Shown: positions 17,820-28,908, numbered from the stretch's first letter. The stretch: 64,000 bases of DNA from Actinomadura sp. NBRC 104425 (GCF_030269545.1 NZ_BSTN01000002.1:537021-601020), one strand, 5' to 3'. Numbers and translations are program-made. Notes: generated from the sequence alone by a model not told the origin.

Positions 17820-20474
17820 GTGCCGGGTGAGGTGGTATCGACCGACGCGGTGAACGGCGCCGCGGTGAACGGGGCGGACGACGCCGCCGGCCGTCCCGCG
17901 GAGCGCGCCGTCCCGGCCCGCGCCGCCGGACCGCGGGCCTCGGGCGCGGGCGCCGCGGCCCGCGGCGGAGCCCGGCACGACGGGCCGAAAGCCGACGGGC
18001 CGAAAGAGAGAGCGCTGAACGGCGAGGCGCCGAAAGCCGCGCCGGCGAAAGACGAGCCGGCCAAAGACGAGCCGACACACGACAAGAGGCGGCTGAAAGG
18101 CGAGGGCGGCGCCGGCCCGGCCCGCCCCGCCGAGCCCCGGCGCGACCGCCCGCAGCCCGCCGCCTCCGCCGCGAAACAGCCCGCATCCGCCGCCTCCGCC
18201 CCCACCGTCCCGACCCGGCCTTCACCGGCCCCGACCCCGCCGTCCGCCGTCCGGGTACGCCGCAGGCTCGCCCGGCTGGGGGCCCAGCGCGGCACTCCTA
18301 TGAACCCGGTACTGGAACCACTGATCAAGACCGTCCGCAACACCCATCCCAAAGCGGATCTGCGGCTGATCGAACGCGCCTACGACGTCGCCGCGCACTA
18401 CCACCGCGACCAGAAGCGCAAGAGCGGCGACCCCTACATCACCCACCCGCTCGCCGTCGCCACCATCCTCGCCGAGCTCGGCATGAACACCGAGACGCTG
18501 TGCGCGGCGCTGCTGCACGACACCGTCGAGGACACCCCCTACACCCTGGAGGAGCTGCGCGCCGACTTCGGCGACGAGATCGCCGCGCTGGTCGACGGGG
18601 TGACCAAGCTCGACAAGGTCAAGTACGGCGACGCGGCCGAGGCCGAGACCGTCCGCAAGATGGTCGTGGCGATGTCGCGCGACATCCGGGTGCTGGTCAT
18701 CAAGCTGGCCGACCGGCTGCACAACATGCGCACGCTGCGCTACCTGCCCCGGCACAAGCAGGAGCGCAAGGCCCGGGAGACGCTGGAGATCTTCGCTCCG
18801 CTGGCGCACCGGCTCGGCATGAACACCCTCAAGTGGGAGCTGGAGGACCTGGCGTTCGCCACCCTCTACCCCAAGCGGTTCGACGAGATCGCCCGGCTGG
18901 TGTCCGAACGGGCCCCGCGCCGCGACGTCTACCTGCAGGAAGTGATCGAGAACGTCTCCGCCGACCTGCGCGAGGCGCGGATCAAGGCGACCGTGACCGG
19001 CCGCCCCAAGCACTACTACTCGATCTACCAGAAGATGATCGCCCGGGACGTCAGTTTCGACGACATCTACGACCTCGTCGGCATCCGCGTCCTGGTCGAC
19101 AGCGTCCGCGACTGCTACGCCGCCCTCGGCTCGGTGCACGCGCGATGGAACCCGGTCCCCGGCCGGTTCAAGGACTACATCGCGATGCCGAAATTCAACA
19201 TGTACCAGTCGCTGCACACCACGGTGATCGGCCCGGAGGGCAAGCCGGTCGAGCTGCAGATCCGCACCTGGGGCATGCACCGCCGCGCCGAGTACGGCGT
19301 CGCCGCGCACTGGAAGTACAAGGAGGAGACGGTCGCCGGCCGCAAGGCGGGCGACATGCAGTGGCTGCGCCAGCTGCTGGACTGGCAGAAGGAGACCGCC
19401 GACCCGGCCGAGTTCCTGGAGTCGCTGCGGTTCGACCTGTCGGTCTCGGAGGTCTTCGTCTTCACCCCCAAGGGCGACGTGATCGCGCTGCCGCAGGGCG
19501 CCACGCCCGTCGACTTCGCCTACGCCATCCACACCGAGGTCGGGCACCGCTGCATCGGCGCCCGCGTCAACGGCCGGCTGGTGCCGCTGGAGTCCGCGCT
19601 GGACAACGGCGACACCGTCGAGGTGTTCACCTCCAAGTCGCCCGACGCCGGGCCCAGCCGCGACTGGCTGGGGTTCGTCAAGAGCGCCCGCGCCCGCAAC
19701 AAGATCAAGCACTGGTTCTCCAAGGAGCGCCGCGACACCGCGATCGAGTCCGGCAAGGAGTCGATCGCCCGTGCCATGCGCAAGCAGAACATGCCGCTGC
19801 AGCGCATGATGTCCGGCGAGGCCCTGCTGGCGCTGGCCCGCGACATGAACTACGCCGACGTGTCGTCCCTGTACGCCGCGGTCGGCGAGGGCCACGTCTC
19901 GGCCCAGCACGTCGTGCAGCGCCTGGTGGACGCCCTGGGCGGGGTGGAGAGCGCCGAGGAGGACCTGGCCGAGATCGCCCTGCCGACCCGCCGCAAGCGG
20001 GTCCGCCCGGCGGGCGACCCGGGGGTCGTGGTGGCCGGCGACCCGGACGTGTGGGTGCGGCTGTCGCGCTGCTGCACCCCGGTGCCCGGCGACGACATCG
20101 TCGGTTTCGTCACCCGGGGGCACGGCGTGTCGGTGCACCGCGCCGACTGCGCCAACGTCGTCCAGCTGCGCTCCCAGCCGGACCGGCTGATCGACGTCAA
20201 GTGGTCGCCCACCGAGGACTCGGTGTTCCTGGTCGCCATCCAGGTGGAGGCCCTGGACCGGCCCCGCCTGCTGTCGGACGTCACCCGCGTGCTGTCCGAC
20301 CAGCACGTCAACATCCTGTCCGCCTCGGTCACCACCAGCCGCGACCGCGTCGCCGTCAGCCGCTTCACCTTCGAGATGGGCGACCCCAAGCACCTGGGGC
20401 ACGTGCTGAAGGCCGTCCGCTTCATCGACGGCGTCTACGACGTCTACCGCATCACCAGCGGCACCCACCGCTGA
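17820..20474 (+). CDS. relA: bifunctional (p)ppGpp synthetase/hydrolase
   Basis: A long RelA/SpoT homolog of 884 residues. The conserved part begins near residue 161 ([14 protein letters not shown]). An HD hydrolase domain follows (LLHDTVEDT near residue 233), then the synthetase domain ([27 protein letters not shown]), a TGS domain ([20 protein letters not shown]), and a C-terminal zinc-finger and ACT domain near residues 800-880. HD residues are intact, so both activities are likely. The first 160 residues are an Ala/Pro/Lys-rich disordered extension. GTG 17820 has AGGGAGG upstream; an internal start at 18300 could give a core-only form. Confidence 0.96.
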   Translation: MPGEVVSTDAVNGAAVNGADDAAGRPAERAVPARAAGPRASGAGAAARGGARHDGPKADGPKERALNGEAPKAAPAKDEPAKDEPTHDKRRLKGEGGAGPARPAEPRRDRPQPAASAAKQPASAASAPTVPTRPSPAPTPPSAVRVRRRLARLGAQRGTPMNPVLEPLIKTVRNTHPKADLRLIERAYDVAAHYHRDQKRKSGDPYITHPLAVATILAELGMNTETLCAALLHDTVEDTPYTLEELRADFGDEIAALVDGVTKLDKVKYGDAAEAETVRKMVVAMSRDIRVLVIKLADRLHNMRTLRYLPRHKQERKARETLEIFAPLAHRLGMNTLKWELEDLAFATLYPKRFDEIARLVSERAPRRDVYLQEVIENVSADLREARIKATVTGRPKHYYSIYQKMIARDVSFDDIYDLVGIRVLVDSVRDCYAALGSVHARWNPVPGRFKDYIAMPKFNMYQSLHTTVIGPEGKPVELQIRTWGMHRRAEYGVAAHWKYKEETVAGRKAGDMQWLRQLLDWQKETADPAEFLESLRFDLSVSEVFVFTPKGDVIALPQGATPVDFAYAIHTEVGHRCIGARVNGRLVPLESALDNGDTVEVFTSKSPDAGPSRDWLGFVKSARARNKIKHWFSKERRDTAIESGKESIARAMRKQNMPLQRMMSGEALLALARDMNYADVSSLYAAVGEGHVSAQHVVQRLVDALGGVESAEEDLAEIALPTRRKRVRPAGDPGVVVAGDPDVWVRLSRCCTPVPGDDIVGFVTRGHGVSVHRADCANVVQLRSQPDRLIDVKWSPTEDSVFLVAIQVEALDRPRLLSDVTRVLSDQHVNILSASVTTSRDRVAVSRFTFEMGDPKHLGHVLKAVRFIDGVYDVYRITSGTHR

Positions 20475-20530
20475 CCCGCAGATCCGAAAACCCGCAAGTC
20501 CCGCAGACCTTCAAGACCCCGGCGAACCCG

Positions 20531-20565
20531 AAGGGCGGCCGGCGCCGACGCGCCGACCGCCCTTT
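20531..20565. terminator. shared terminator between relA and aspS
   Basis: Arms 20531-20545 and 20550-20564 pair over 15 bases with one mismatch around a 4-base loop, followed by TTT on the plus strand. It lies between convergent relA and aspS and can serve both. Confidence 0.75.
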
Positions 20566-20587
20566 GCCGTTCACGGCCCGGGGGCCG

Positions 20588-22351
20588 TCAGGACCGGGCG
20601 TCCTCCTCCTCTTCGGGGATGACGTCGACGCCGGCCTCGGCCCGCTGCTGCGGGGTGATGGTGGTGGGCGCCGAGGTGAGCGGGTCGAACCCGGACGCGG
20701 CCTTCGGGAAGGTGATCACGTCGCGGATCGAGTCGCCGCCCGCCAGGAGCATCACGATGCGGTCCCAGCCGAACGCGATGCCGCCGTGCGGCGGCGGCCC
20801 GTACTTGAACGCCTCCAGCAGCCAGCCGAACTTGGACTCGGCCTCCTCCTTGGTCATGCCGAGCACGTCGAACACCCGCTGCTGCATCTCCGCCCGGTGG
20901 ATTCGGATGGAGCCGCCGCCGATCTCGTAGCCGTTGCAGACCAGGTCGTAGGCGTTGGCCAGGGCCTCGCCGGGACGGTCCTGGAAGTCGTCGGCGAACT
21001 CGGGCTTGGGCGCGGTGAACGGGTGGTGGACGGGCGTCCAGCCGATCTGCTCGCCCTTGTCGTCGTACAGCGGTTCGAACACCGGGGCGTCGACCACCCA
21101 GGCGAACGCCCACGCCGACTCGTCGATCAGGCCGCAGCGGCGGCCGATCTCCAGGCGGGCGGCGCCCAGCAGCTCGCGGGACTCCTGCGGACGGCCCGCG
21201 GCGAAGAACACCGCGTCGCCGGGGGATGCGCCGACCTTGCCGGCCAGGCCCTCCCGCTCGGCGTCCGACAGGTTCTTGGCGACCGGGCCGCCCAGCGTCC
21301 CGTCCTGCTGGACCAGCACGTAGGCCAGCCCGCGGGCGCCCCGGGCCCGGGCCCAGTCCTGCCAGGCGTCCAGCTCCTTGCGGGTCTGGGACGCCCCGCC
21401 CGGCATCACCACGGCGCCCACGTACGGGGCCTGGAAGACGCGGAACGACGTGCCCGAGAAGTACTCGGTCATGTCGGTCAGCTCCAGGCCGAACCGCAGG
21501 TCGGGCTTGTCCGACCCGTACCGCGCCATCGCCTCGGCGTAGGTGAGGTGGGGGATCGGCCGCGGGATCTCGTACCCGGCGATGTCCTGCCACAGCCGGG
21601 ACACCAGGTCCTCGGCGACCCGCAGCACGTCCTCCTGGGTGACGAACGACATCTCGATGTCGATCTGGGTGAACTCCGGCTGCCGGTCGGCGCGGAAGTC
21701 CTCGTCCCGGTAGCAGCGGGCGAGCTGGTAGTACCGCTCCACGCCGCCCACCATGAGCAGCTGCTTGAACAGCTGCGGCGACTGCGGCAGCGCGTACCAG
21801 TGGCCGGGCCGCAGCCGCACCGGCACCAGGAAGTCGCGGGCGCCCTCGGGCGTCGAGCGGGTCAGCGTGGGCGTCTCGACGTTGACGAACCCGTGCTCGC
21901 GCATCACGTCGTGCACCACGAACGACGCCTCGGAGCGGATCCGCACGGCGCGGGCGACGCTGTCGCGGCGGATGTCGAGGTAGCGGTACTTGAGCCGGAC
22001 CTCCTCGTTGACGTTGACGTCCCCCTCGATCGGGAACGGCAGCGGCGCGGACTCCGACAGCACCTCGATGTCGGTGGCGGCGACCTCCACCTCGCCGGTG
22101 GGCAGCTCGGGGTTCTCGTTGCCGGCCGGGCGCACCCGCACCTCGCCGGTGACCTTGACGCAGTACTCCGAGCGCAGGTCGTGCGCGGTGTCCTCCTCGC
22201 GGAAGACCACCTGGGCGACGCCGGACGCGTCGCGCAGGTCGATGAACGTGACCCCGCCGTGGTCGCGGCGGCGGGCCACCCAGCCGGCCAACGTGACCTG
22301 CTGCCCGGCGTGCTCCCGGCGGAGCGTCCCCGCCTCGTGCGAGCGGATCAT
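20588..22351 (-). CDS. aspS: aspartyl-tRNA synthetase
   Basis: A 587-residue class II synthetase of the bacterial type, with an N-terminal OB anticodon-binding domain, a GAD insertion and a catalytic core. Motif 2 lies in [18 protein letters not shown], and motif 3 ends in [12 protein letters not shown]. The size fits bacterial AspRS with the GAD insert; whether it is discriminating or also charges tRNA-Asn cannot be read here. The start ATG overlaps the hisS stop, so hisS and aspS are one unit. Confidence 0.96.
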   Translation of the reverse strand: MIRSHEAGTLRREHAGQQVTLAGWVARRRDHGGVTFIDLRDASGVAQVVFREEDTAHDLRSEYCVKVTGEVRVRPAGNENPELPTGEVEVAATDIEVLSESAPLPFPIEGDVNVNEEVRLKYRYLDIRRDSVARAVRIRSEASFVVHDVMREHGFVNVETPTLTRSTPEGARDFLVPVRLRPGHWYALPQSPQLFKQLLMVGGVERYYQLARCYRDEDFRADRQPEFTQIDIEMSFVTQEDVLRVAEDLVSRLWQDIAGYEIPRPIPHLTYAEAMARYGSDKPDLRFGLELTDMTEYFSGTSFRVFQAPYVGAVVMPGGASQTRKELDAWQDWARARGARGLAYVLVQQDGTLGGPVAKNLSDAEREGLAGKVGASPGDAVFFAAGRPQESRELLGAARLEIGRRCGLIDESAWAFAWVVDAPVFEPLYDDKGEQIGWTPVHHPFTAPKPEFADDFQDRPGEALANAYDLVCNGYEIGGGSIRIHRAEMQQRVFDVLGMTKEEAESKFGWLLEAFKYGPPPHGGIAFGWDRIVMLLAGGDSIRDVITFPKAASGFDPLTSAPTTITPQQRAEAGVDVIPEEEEDARS

Positions 22352-23631
22352 CGTGCGAGCCTCTCCCTCAACGTCGTGACGATCTCGGTGAGCGGTACGG
22401 CGGTCTGGTCGCCGCCGGCCAGGTCCTTCAGCTGGACGGACCCGGCGGCGATATCTCGCTCGCCGAGGATCACGGCGTACCGGGCGCCGGACCGGTCGGC
22501 GTCCTTCATGGCGCCCTTGAGCTTCTTGCCGCCGTAGGCCATGTCGGCCGCCACCCCCGCGGCGCGCAGCTCGGCGACCAGGCCGAACAGCCTGCGCTCG
22601 GCCTCCTCGCCGAGGGCGACGCCGAACACCTGGCAGCGCGGCGGCGCGGTGAACGCGGCCTCCTCGTCCTCCTCCTGCTCGGCCTCCAGCGCGAGCAGGG
22701 TGCGGTCGAGGCCGAGGCCGAATCCGATGCCCGGCAGCGGCGGGCCGCCGATGTCCTCCGACAGCCCGTCGTAGCGTCCGCCGCCGCCGATGCCCGACTG
22801 GGCGCCCAGCAGCGGGTGGTCGAACTCGTAGGTGGTGCGGGTGTAGTAGTCCAGGCCGCGCACCAGCGTGGGCGTGTCCTCCCAGGGGATGCCGAGGTCG
22901 GACAGCAGGCCGCGGACCCGGTCGTGGTGGGTCTTGCACGCCGCGCACAGGTGGTCGGCCACCAGCGGCGCCCCTTCGAGCTGAGCGCGGACCTGAGGGC
23001 GCTTGTCGTCCAGCACGCGCAGCGGGTTGATCTCGACGCGGGCGCGGGTGGCCTCGTCCAGGTCCAGGCCGCGCAGGAACTCCTGCAGGCGGGCGCGGTA
23101 GGCCGGGCGGCACTCGCGGCACCCCAGCGAGTTGAGCAGCAGCCGCACCCGGGTCAGCCCGAGCGAGCGGTACCAGTTCCAGGCGATCGCGATGGTCTCG
23201 GCGTCGACCTGCGGGTCCTCGCTGCCGATCGCCTCCAGGTCCAGCTGGTAGAACTGCCGGTAGCGGCCCTGCTGGGGGCGTTCGGCGCGGAACGCCGGGC
23301 CCGTCGTCCACACCTTGACCGGCAGCCCGCCGCGCTTGTGCAGGCCGTGCTCCAGCACGGCGCGCAGCACCCCGGCGGTGAACTCCGGGCGCAGCGTCAG
23401 GGAGCGGCCGCCGCGGTCGGTGAAGGTGTACATCTCCTTGCTGACCACGTCGGTGGACTCGCCGACGCCGCGCCGGAACAGGTTGGTGTCCTCGAAGACC
23501 GCCAGCTCCAGATAGCCGTATCCGGCCAGCCGGGCCTGCTCGGCGAACCGCTGCCGTACGGCCTGCAGCAGGTCCGCGCGCGGCGGGACGTACTCGCTGA
23601 CCCCCTTGGGGGCCTGGAAGCTCGAACTCAT
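22348..23631 (-). CDS. hisS: histidyl-tRNA synthetase
   Basis: A 427-residue class II synthetase. Signature 1 ([14 protein letters not shown]) and signature 2 ([16 protein letters not shown]) are present, with a C-terminal anticodon domain ([21 protein letters not shown]). The start ATG at 23629-23631 has AAAGGA just upstream. Its TGA overlaps the aspS ATG by 2 bases. It follows the MBL-fold hydrolase gene by 14 bases on the same strand. Confidence 0.96.
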   Translation of the reverse strand: MSSSFQAPKGVSEYVPPRADLLQAVRQRFAEQARLAGYGYLELAVFEDTNLFRRGVGESTDVVSKEMYTFTDRGGRSLTLRPEFTAGVLRAVLEHGLHKRGGLPVKVWTTGPAFRAERPQQGRYRQFYQLDLEAIGSEDPQVDAETIAIAWNWYRSLGLTRVRLLLNSLGCRECRPAYRARLQEFLRGLDLDEATRARVEINPLRVLDDKRPQVRAQLEGAPLVADHLCAACKTHHDRVRGLLSDLGIPWEDTPTLVRGLDYYTRTTYEFDHPLLGAQSGIGGGGRYDGLSEDIGGPPLPGIGFGLGLDRTLLALEAEQEEDEEAAFTAPPRCQVFGVALGEEAERRLFGLVAELRAAGVAADMAYGGKKLKGAMKDADRSGARYAVILGERDIAAGSVQLKDLAGGDQTAVPLTEIVTTLRERLAR

Positions 23632-23645
23632 GGTCCTTTGTTGGG

Positions 23646-24341
23646 TCACATCCCCGTGCGGGGACCGTCGGCGGGCGCCAGGTCCGCCAGGAACGGGTTG
23701 GTCGCGCGTTCGCGGCCGATGGTGGTCTGCGGGCCGTGGCCGGGCAGGACGGCGGTCTCGTCCGGCAGCGTCAGGCACACCCGCGACAGGCTCTGCAGGA
23801 TCTGCTCGTAGGAGCCGCCCGGCAGGTCGGTGCGCCCGATGGAGCCGGCGAACAGCAGGTCGCCGGTGAAGATCACGTCGGGTGCGCCGCCCTCGGCGGG
23901 CGTGCGGAACGTCACCGAGCCCGGCGTATGGCCCGGCGCGTGGTCCACGGTCAGGCGCAGCCCGGCCAGCTCGATCACCGCGCCGTCCGACAGCTCGCGC
24001 ACGTCGTCGGGCTCGCTGAGCTCCAGCCCGCCGAACAGCTGCTGCCCGGGGCCCAGGCCCAGGCCCTTGGCGGGGTCGGTGAGCAGCTCGCGGTCGTCCG
24101 GATGGACGTAGGCGGGCACGTCCTTGGCGCCGCACACCGGCGCCACCGACCAGACGTGGTCGAGATGGCCGTGCGTGAGCAGGACGGCGACCGGCTTGAG
24201 CCGGTGCTCGCGCAGCAGCTCGTCGATGCCGGCCTCGGCGTCCTGGCCGGGATCGACGATCACGCACTCCTCGCCCGCGGCGGGCGCCACGACATAGCAG
24301 TTCGCGGCGAACGATCCTGCGGGGAACCCGGCGACGAGCAC
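23646..24341 (-). CDS. metallo-beta-lactamase-fold hydrolase (GloB/YcbL-like)
   Basis: A 231-residue MBL-fold enzyme. The zinc-binding THGHLDH (residues 56-62), HAPGHTPGS and [12 protein letters not shown] motifs are those of the glyoxalase II-like YcbL subgroup, and the terminal [11 protein letters not shown] is also typical. The start GTG at 24339-24341 follows AAGGGAAGGA. The frame stays open upstream but is Arg/Pro-rich and unlike the family. It precedes hisS on the same strand, an arrangement common in actinobacteria. The substrate is not evident; thioester hydrolysis is inferred from the fold. Confidence 0.9.
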   Translation of the reverse strand: MLVAGFPAGSFAANCYVVAPAAGEECVIVDPGQDAEAGIDELLREHRLKPVAVLLTHGHLDHVWSVAPVCGAKDVPAYVHPDDRELLTDPAKGLGLGPGQQLFGGLELSEPDDVRELSDGAVIELAGLRLTVDHAPGHTPGSVTFRTPAEGGAPDVIFTGDLLFAGSIGRTDLPGGSYEQILQSLSRVCLTLPDETAVLPGHGPQTTIGRERATNPFLADLAPADGPRTGM

Positions 24342-24740
24342 GGTCGTCCTTCCCTTCGAGCCTGTGCTGCCGGCCCGCGCCGCCACCGGCGGGGCCGTGC
24401 CCGGCCGCCCGTCGCGGCGGGTCGTCCGGGGCCGGGCGTCCGAGGGATCGTCCGGCCGGGCGGCCCGGCGGCGCAGGCGGCGGCGTTTCGAGGGTACCGG
24501 CGAGGCCAGGGGCATAGCGAACGAGATCGGCCGTTCGCCGTGTCGCCGGGCCGAACCCGCGCCCGGCGGGCCGGCCCTGGTGAAAGAAGTCGCATGCGGG
24601 GGGCTTGGCCATACACGGGCCATATGCCGGTACCGCTACTATGCGCTGCACGTTCCCCTGATCACATCCTCGGCGGGGTGCGCCGGGGGCGGGGCGGACG
24701 GTTCGACGCGACGGATCCGCATCACCGGGAGGGGCAGCAC

Positions 24741-25538
24741 GTGGCGGGGAAGGACCGCAAGAAGCAACTGGCGCGCCAGCGCTACGAGCGGCAGCAGCAG
24801 CGCCGCAGGGCCCAGGAGGCCCGGGCCCGCCGCGTGAAGATCATCGGCTCGGTGCTCGCGGTGGCCGTCGTCGCGGGCGGCGTGACGGGCGTCGTGGCGC
24901 TGGTGGGACGCGACGACGACTCCAAGGCCGACGCCGCGGCCAGTCCCCAGGCGTCGCCCAGCGCGCGGACGAGCTCGGCCAAGCCGGGCGAGTGCGCCTA
25001 CAACGACGCGGGCGATGCGGCCAAGGACGTCGGCAAGCCGCCCGCCAAGCCCGCGTACGACAAGACCGTCGAGGCGACCCTGAAGACCAACCAGGGCGAG
25101 GTGGAGCTGGAGCTGGACGGCAAGAAGGCCCCCTGCACCGTCAACTCCTTCGCCTACCTGGCGAAGAAGAACTACTTCGACAAGACCGACTGCCACCGGC
25201 TGACCAGCGGCGAGCTGAACGTCCTGCAGTGCGGCGACCCCAAGGGGGACGGCACGGGCGGCCCGGGCTACCAGTTCGCCAACGAGAACACCGAGGGCGC
25301 CAAGTACGTCAAGGGCACCCTGGCCATGGCCAACTCCGGCCCGGACACCAACGGCAGCCAGTTCTTCATCGTGTACGCCGACTCCACCAGCCTGCCCGCC
25401 GACTACACGGTGTTCGGCAAGATCACCTCGGGGCTGGACGTGGTCGAAAAGATCGCCAAGGGCGGCTCCGAGCCGAAGGGCGACGGTAAGCCGACGACAA
25501 AGGTGACGATTCAGGACGTCGCGATCGCCGGGAATTAG
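24741..25538 (+). CDS. membrane-anchored cyclophilin-type peptidyl-prolyl isomerase
   Basis: A 265-residue protein. A basic N-terminus (residues 1-33) and one membrane helix (about 34-56) are followed by a Ser/Ala linker and a C-terminal cyclophilin domain. Domain motifs are [34 protein letters not shown] and [14 protein letters not shown]. In the signature region, GSQFFI matches active cyclophilins. The predicted topology puts the domain outside the membrane, for folding of exported proteins. The start GTG 24741 has GGGAGGGG upstream. It is divergent from the MBL gene. Confidence 0.92.
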   Translation: MAGKDRKKQLARQRYERQQQRRRAQEARARRVKIIGSVLAVAVVAGGVTGVVALVGRDDDSKADAAASPQASPSARTSSAKPGECAYNDAGDAAKDVGKPPAKPAYDKTVEATLKTNQGEVELELDGKKAPCTVNSFAYLAKKNYFDKTDCHRLTSGELNVLQCGDPKGDGTGGPGYQFANENTEGAKYVKGTLAMANSGPDTNGSQFFIVYADSTSLPADYTVFGKITSGLDVVEKIAKGGSEPKGDGKPTTKVTIQDVAIAGN

Positions 25539-25610
25539 GCGAACGGGATACTAAGGTGTGGAGGGTCCGGTGAGTGTGAGCACGATCGGACCGTGATTCA
25601 GGAGGCAAGG

Positions 25611-26849
25611 GTGTCCAGCGCGACCGATCCCTGGGGCCGGGTGGACGAGGACGGCACCGTCTATGTGCGGACGGCGGACGGTGAGCGGGTCGTCGGTTCC
25701 TGGCAGGCCGGCGCCCCCGAGGAGGCCCTGGCCTACTTCCGGCGCAAGTACGACGCTCTGGTCACCGAGGTGGGCCTGCTGGAGCAGCGGGTGCGCACCA
25801 CCGACCTGCAGCCGGGCCAGGCCCGGCAGAGCATCCAGCGGCTGCGCGAGGCGGTGCGCGACGCCCACGCGGTCGGCGACCTGGACGCCCTGCTGCGCCG
25901 CCTCGACGCGCTGGACGAAGAGGTGGAGCGGCGGCGCGAGGAGCTGCGGGCGGTGCGCGAGCACGCCCGCGACGAGGCCCGCGCGATCAAGGAGCGGATC
26001 GTCGCCGAGGCCGAGCGCATCGCCGCCGAGGAGACGCACTGGAAGCACGGCGGCGAGCGGCTGCGCCGGCTGGTGGAGGAGTGGAAGGCGGCCGAGCGGA
26101 TCGACAAGCCCACCGAGACCGCGCTGTGGAAGCGGCTGTCGGCGGCGCGCAACGCCTTCACCAAGCGCCGCAAGGCCTACTTCGCGTCGCTGGACGACCA
26201 GCGCGAGGAGGCCCGGCGGGAGAAGGAGCGCCTGGTCGCCGAGGCCGAGGCCATGCAGGACTCCACCGACTGGGGCGAGACCGCCGCGGCCTACCGCGAC
26301 CTGATGCGCCGCTGGAAGCTGGCGGGGCGGGCGGCCCGCGACGTGGAGGAGCAGCTGTGGGCCCGCTTCAAGGCGGCCCAGGACGTGTTCTTCCACGCCC
26401 GCAACGCCGCGTTCGCCGAGCGCGACGCCGAGCTGCGGGTGAACGCCGAGGCGAAGGAGGAGCTGCTGGCCGAGGCCGAGCGGCTGGTGCCGGTCGGCGA
26501 CGTGCGGGCCGCACGGCAGGCGCTGCGGTCGATCCAGGAGCGCTGGGAGGCGGTCGGCCCGGTGCCGCGCGACCAGCGCGACCGCCTGGAGGGGCGGCTG
26601 CGCAAGGTCGAGGAAGCGGTCCGCGGCGCCGAGGAGGCCGAGTGGCGGCGCACCAACCCCGAGGCGCGGGCGCGCGCCGAGGCGACGGTGGCGCAGCTGC
26701 GCAGCTCCATCGACCAGCTGGAGAAGCGGCTGGCCAAGGCCCGCGACGCCGGGCGGGACAAGGACGTCAAGGAGACCGAGGAGGCCCTGACGGCCCGCCG
26801 CGCCTGGCTGGAGGAGGCCGAGCGCACCCTGGCCGAGTTCTCCCGCTGA
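25611..26849 (+). CDS. DUF349 coiled-coil protein
   Basis: A 412-residue, highly charged helical protein with repeated DUF349 units, each recognisable by W..A.R....F..R.. patterns (for example LWKRLSAARNAFTKRRK and LWARFKAAQDVFFHARN). Glu/Arg heptad stretches suggest long coiled coils. There is no signal or membrane helix. I chose GTG 25611, with CAGGAGG 5 bases upstream, over a GTG 18 bases earlier. DUF349 proteins are widespread in actinobacteria and their function is unknown. Confidence 0.9.
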   Translation: MSSATDPWGRVDEDGTVYVRTADGERVVGSWQAGAPEEALAYFRRKYDALVTEVGLLEQRVRTTDLQPGQARQSIQRLREAVRDAHAVGDLDALLRRLDALDEEVERRREELRAVREHARDEARAIKERIVAEAERIAAEETHWKHGGERLRRLVEEWKAAERIDKPTETALWKRLSAARNAFTKRRKAYFASLDDQREEARREKERLVAEAEAMQDSTDWGETAAAYRDLMRRWKLAGRAARDVEEQLWARFKAAQDVFFHARNAAFAERDAELRVNAEAKEELLAEAERLVPVGDVRAARQALRSIQERWEAVGPVPRDQRDRLEGRLRKVEEAVRGAEEAEWRRTNPEARARAEATVAQLRSSIDQLEKRLAKARDAGRDKDVKETEEALTARRAWLEEAERTLAEFSR

Positions 26850-26910
26850 CGCGCCCCGCGCCGGCCCCCGGTCGCGGCTGCCGGGGCGCGCGATGCGAGG
26901 TGATGCAGAG

Positions 26911-26952
26911 GTGACGCGGACGTGACGCGGACGTGACGCGGACGTGACGCGG
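26911..26952. repeat. 11-bp tandem repeat after the DUF349 gene
   Basis: The unit GTGACGCGGAC is repeated 3.8 times without mismatch, directly before a terminator hairpin. The period equals that of the unrelated repeat at 7406-7445. Confidence 0.85.
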
Positions 26953-26983
26953 CGGCGCGGCCCCACCGCGGGGCCGCGCCGCC
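26951..26983. terminator. bidirectional hairpin between DUF349 and DUF305 genes
   Basis: Arms 26951-26964 and 26970-26983 are perfectly complementary (14 bp) around a 5-base loop, between convergent genes. No T tract. Confidence 0.7.
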
Positions 26984-26988
26984 GGCGT

Positions 26989-27696
26989 TCACGGGGTTGC
27001 GCCGCGTTCGGCGAGCATCCGGGTCATCAGGGTGATCTCCGACTGCTGCCCGTTCACCATGCTCTGCGCCAGCCTGCGGACCCGGGGGAGGTCCGTGCGC
27101 TCCAGGACGGCCCGGGCCATCTCCACGCCCGCCCGGTGGTGCGCGATCATCAGCCGCAGGTAGCGGACCTCGGCGTCGCGTCCGGACGCCGCCTCCAGCT
27201 CCCTCAGCTGCGTGCGCGTCGCCATGCCCGGCATGACGGCCCCGTCCGCGCCGGTTTGCGAACCGGCCTGGGGGGCGGGCGAGGCGCCGCCGTGGTGCCC
27301 GCCCATCCAGCGCATGTGGCCCGCCGGATCGGTCTTGGGCAGGCCCCATTCGTCCAGCCAGGCGGTCATCATGCCGATCTGCGCCTGCTGGGTGGTGATG
27401 ATGTCGTACGCCAGCAGCCGCACCGGCTCGTCGTCGGTGCGGTCGCGGACGATGAACGACATCCGCACCGCCTGCGCGTGGTGGGTGCTCATGTCGCGGG
27501 CGAAGCCCGCCTCCGCCGAGTCGGTGCCGGGGTGGCCGGACCGCCGCATCGCCAGGGCGGCCAGCACCGCCGCGGCCAGCAGCACCAGAACCGCCAGCAC
27601 CACGGTGAGGCGGCGTGCACCGGTGGCGCCGGACGGGCCGTCCGCCTGCTCCGGGCGGGGCGGGCGGACGGCCGCGCCGGCCTCGGCCTCGCTCAC
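26989..27696 (-). CDS. DUF305 domain membrane-anchored protein
   Basis: A 235-residue protein with an N-terminal membrane helix (about residues 30-50) and a DUF305 body. The paired motifs DMSTHHAQAV and MIAHHRAGVEMA give the His-His pairs typical of this four-helix, ferritin-like family. A His/Met-rich loop (MRWMGGHHGG) could bind metal. The GTG start overlaps the stop of the DUF3105 gene by 4 bases. DUF305 proteins often occur with copper-handling genes; that link is not proven here. Confidence 0.9.
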   Translation of the reverse strand: MSEAEAGAAVRPPRPEQADGPSGATGARRLTVVLAVLVLLAAAVLAALAMRRSGHPGTDSAEAGFARDMSTHHAQAVRMSFIVRDRTDDEPVRLLAYDIITTQQAQIGMMTAWLDEWGLPKTDPAGHMRWMGGHHGGASPAPQAGSQTGADGAVMPGMATRTQLRELEAASGRDAEVRYLRLMIAHHRAGVEMARAVLERTDLPRVRRLAQSMVNGQQSEITLMTRMLAERGATP

Positions 27697-28340
27697 GGCG
27701 TGTCCTTGGCGCCGTCGCAGGCGGCACCCGGCTCGGGGGTCTGCGGGCCCTTCACGTAGGCGCGCAGGAACGCGTCGATCCGCGCGTCGGAGGCGTCCTG
27801 CACCTTCAGCTGCCTGCCCCAGGCGCTGAGGGCGATCGGGGCGTCCAGGCCCGGGTACGGGCTCAGCATCGTGTAGTCGGTGCCCTCCACCCTGTCCTTG
27901 AGCCGGTCGAGCTGGTCACCGGCCAGGCCGGGGCGGTAGGTGATCCAGACCGCGCCGTGCTCCAGGGAGTGGACGGCGTTCTCGTTGCGCAGCGGCTGGT
28001 CGTAGACCCGTCCGTCGCAGTTCTGCCAGACGGGGTCGTGGGCGCCGCCCATGGGCGGGTCGGTGTCGTATTGCACGGTGCCGCTGGTGTGGTCGCGGCT
28101 GAGCCCGTCCTTCTCCACCACGCCGGAGATCGCCGCCGTCTCCGAGGCGGACGGCTCCCGGGTCTGCATGAAGGCGAACGCGATGGCCACCACCGCCACG
28201 ACGCCGATCACCGTGAAGAAGACGATGCCTCCCCACGGGACCTCCCGCTTGGTGAGCGCGTTCTTCCGGCCGCGGCTGCGGTTCTGCTGGTTGTTGCGCT
28301 GGTTCTGGTTGCGGGCCCGCGTACGGGCGCTCTTGGACAT
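27693..28340 (-). CDS. DUF3105 domain membrane protein
   Basis: A 215-residue protein. A basic, Asn/Arg-rich N-terminus (residues 1-38) and one membrane helix (about 40-62) precede a DUF3105 domain. Motifs are PPMGGAHDPVWQNCDGRVYD and NENAVHSLEHGAVWITYRP. The conserved His and Cys residues hint at metal or redox chemistry, though function is unknown. I chose the ATG at 28338-28340 with GGAGAG upstream, rather than an in-frame ATG farther upstream. It is coupled to DUF305 downstream. Confidence 0.9.
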   Translation of the reverse strand: MSKSARTRARNQNQRNNQQNRSRGRKNALTKREVPWGGIVFFTVIGVVAVVAIAFAFMQTREPSASETAAISGVVEKDGLSRDHTSGTVQYDTDPPMGGAHDPVWQNCDGRVYDQPLRNENAVHSLEHGAVWITYRPGLAGDQLDRLKDRVEGTDYTMLSPYPGLDAPIALSAWGRQLKVQDASDARIDAFLRAYVKGPQTPEPGAACDGAKDTP

Positions 28341-28458
28341 TCGCAGTCTCTCCAAGGGAACTTGGGATGAGGCAGGAAACGGCGGCATGGCCGTAGGGCG
28401 GCAGGGCCGCACGGCGTATGCGGCGAGCGGGGAAGGCCCTGGCCCTACGGCCGGGCCG

Positions 28459-28908
28459 TCACAGCCTCAGCACCTGGAGAGCGGCGAGGGAAGGCGGGGA
28501 GGGCGGACCGGTCGCCGGAGGGGCGAGGACCCGGTGCCCCCGGGGCACCCGGAACCCGCGCGTGCGCAGCCGCCCCACGGTCAGCGCGAGCGTCACCAGG
28601 CTGATCAGCACGGCGAGGCCCAGGCACGCGTGGGCGGGGCTCAGCGGAGGGAGGTCGACCGGGGCCTTCAGGGTCGTCGCCAGGGGCGCCGTCGCGGGAT
28701 GCGCGGGGTGCGCCCGCTGCGAGGGGCCGCCGGCCTGCGCGGCGGCGGCCGCGGACGGCACCGACAGGGCGTGCTGGGTGCACACGCGCAGCGGCGCCCC
28801 GTGCCCCAACCCGTAGCTGGACAGGAGCCCGGCCACCACGAACAGCGCCACGAGCAGGCCGGCCAGCCCGTGGCGCCGCTGCGAGGCGGCGGCCGCCGTG
28901 CGGGTCAC
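28459..28908 (-). CDS. small two-helix membrane protein (DUF6153-like)
   Basis: A 149-residue protein with two membrane helices (about residues 13-35 and 95-115), a Ser/Ala/His-rich loop between them, and an Arg/Pro tail ending LAALQVLRL. The layout matches DUF6153-type actinobacterial proteins, which I recall lying beside DUF305 and DUF3105 genes. The start GTG at 28906-28908 has GGAGGTG 5 bases upstream; the frame stays open upstream without a better site. It is probably the first gene of the three-gene minus-strand operon. Confidence 0.7.
   Translation of the reverse strand: MTRTAAAASQRRHGLAGLLVALFVVAGLLSSYGLGHGAPLRVCTQHALSVPSAAAAAQAGGPSQRAHPAHPATAPLATTLKAPVDLPPLSPAHACLGLAVLISLVTLALTVGRLRTRGFRVPRGHRVLAPPATGPPSPPSLAALQVLRL

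Noticed and set aside
18500..22537. A 1345-codon open frame spanning relA and aspS
   Set aside because: It crosses two clearly real genes and a terminator and has no domain signature; it is due to high GC content.
24342..24623. N-terminal extension of the MBL-fold hydrolase
   Set aside because: The frame is open but Arg/Pro-rich, outside the family, and the GTG at 24339-24341 has a strong ribosome site.
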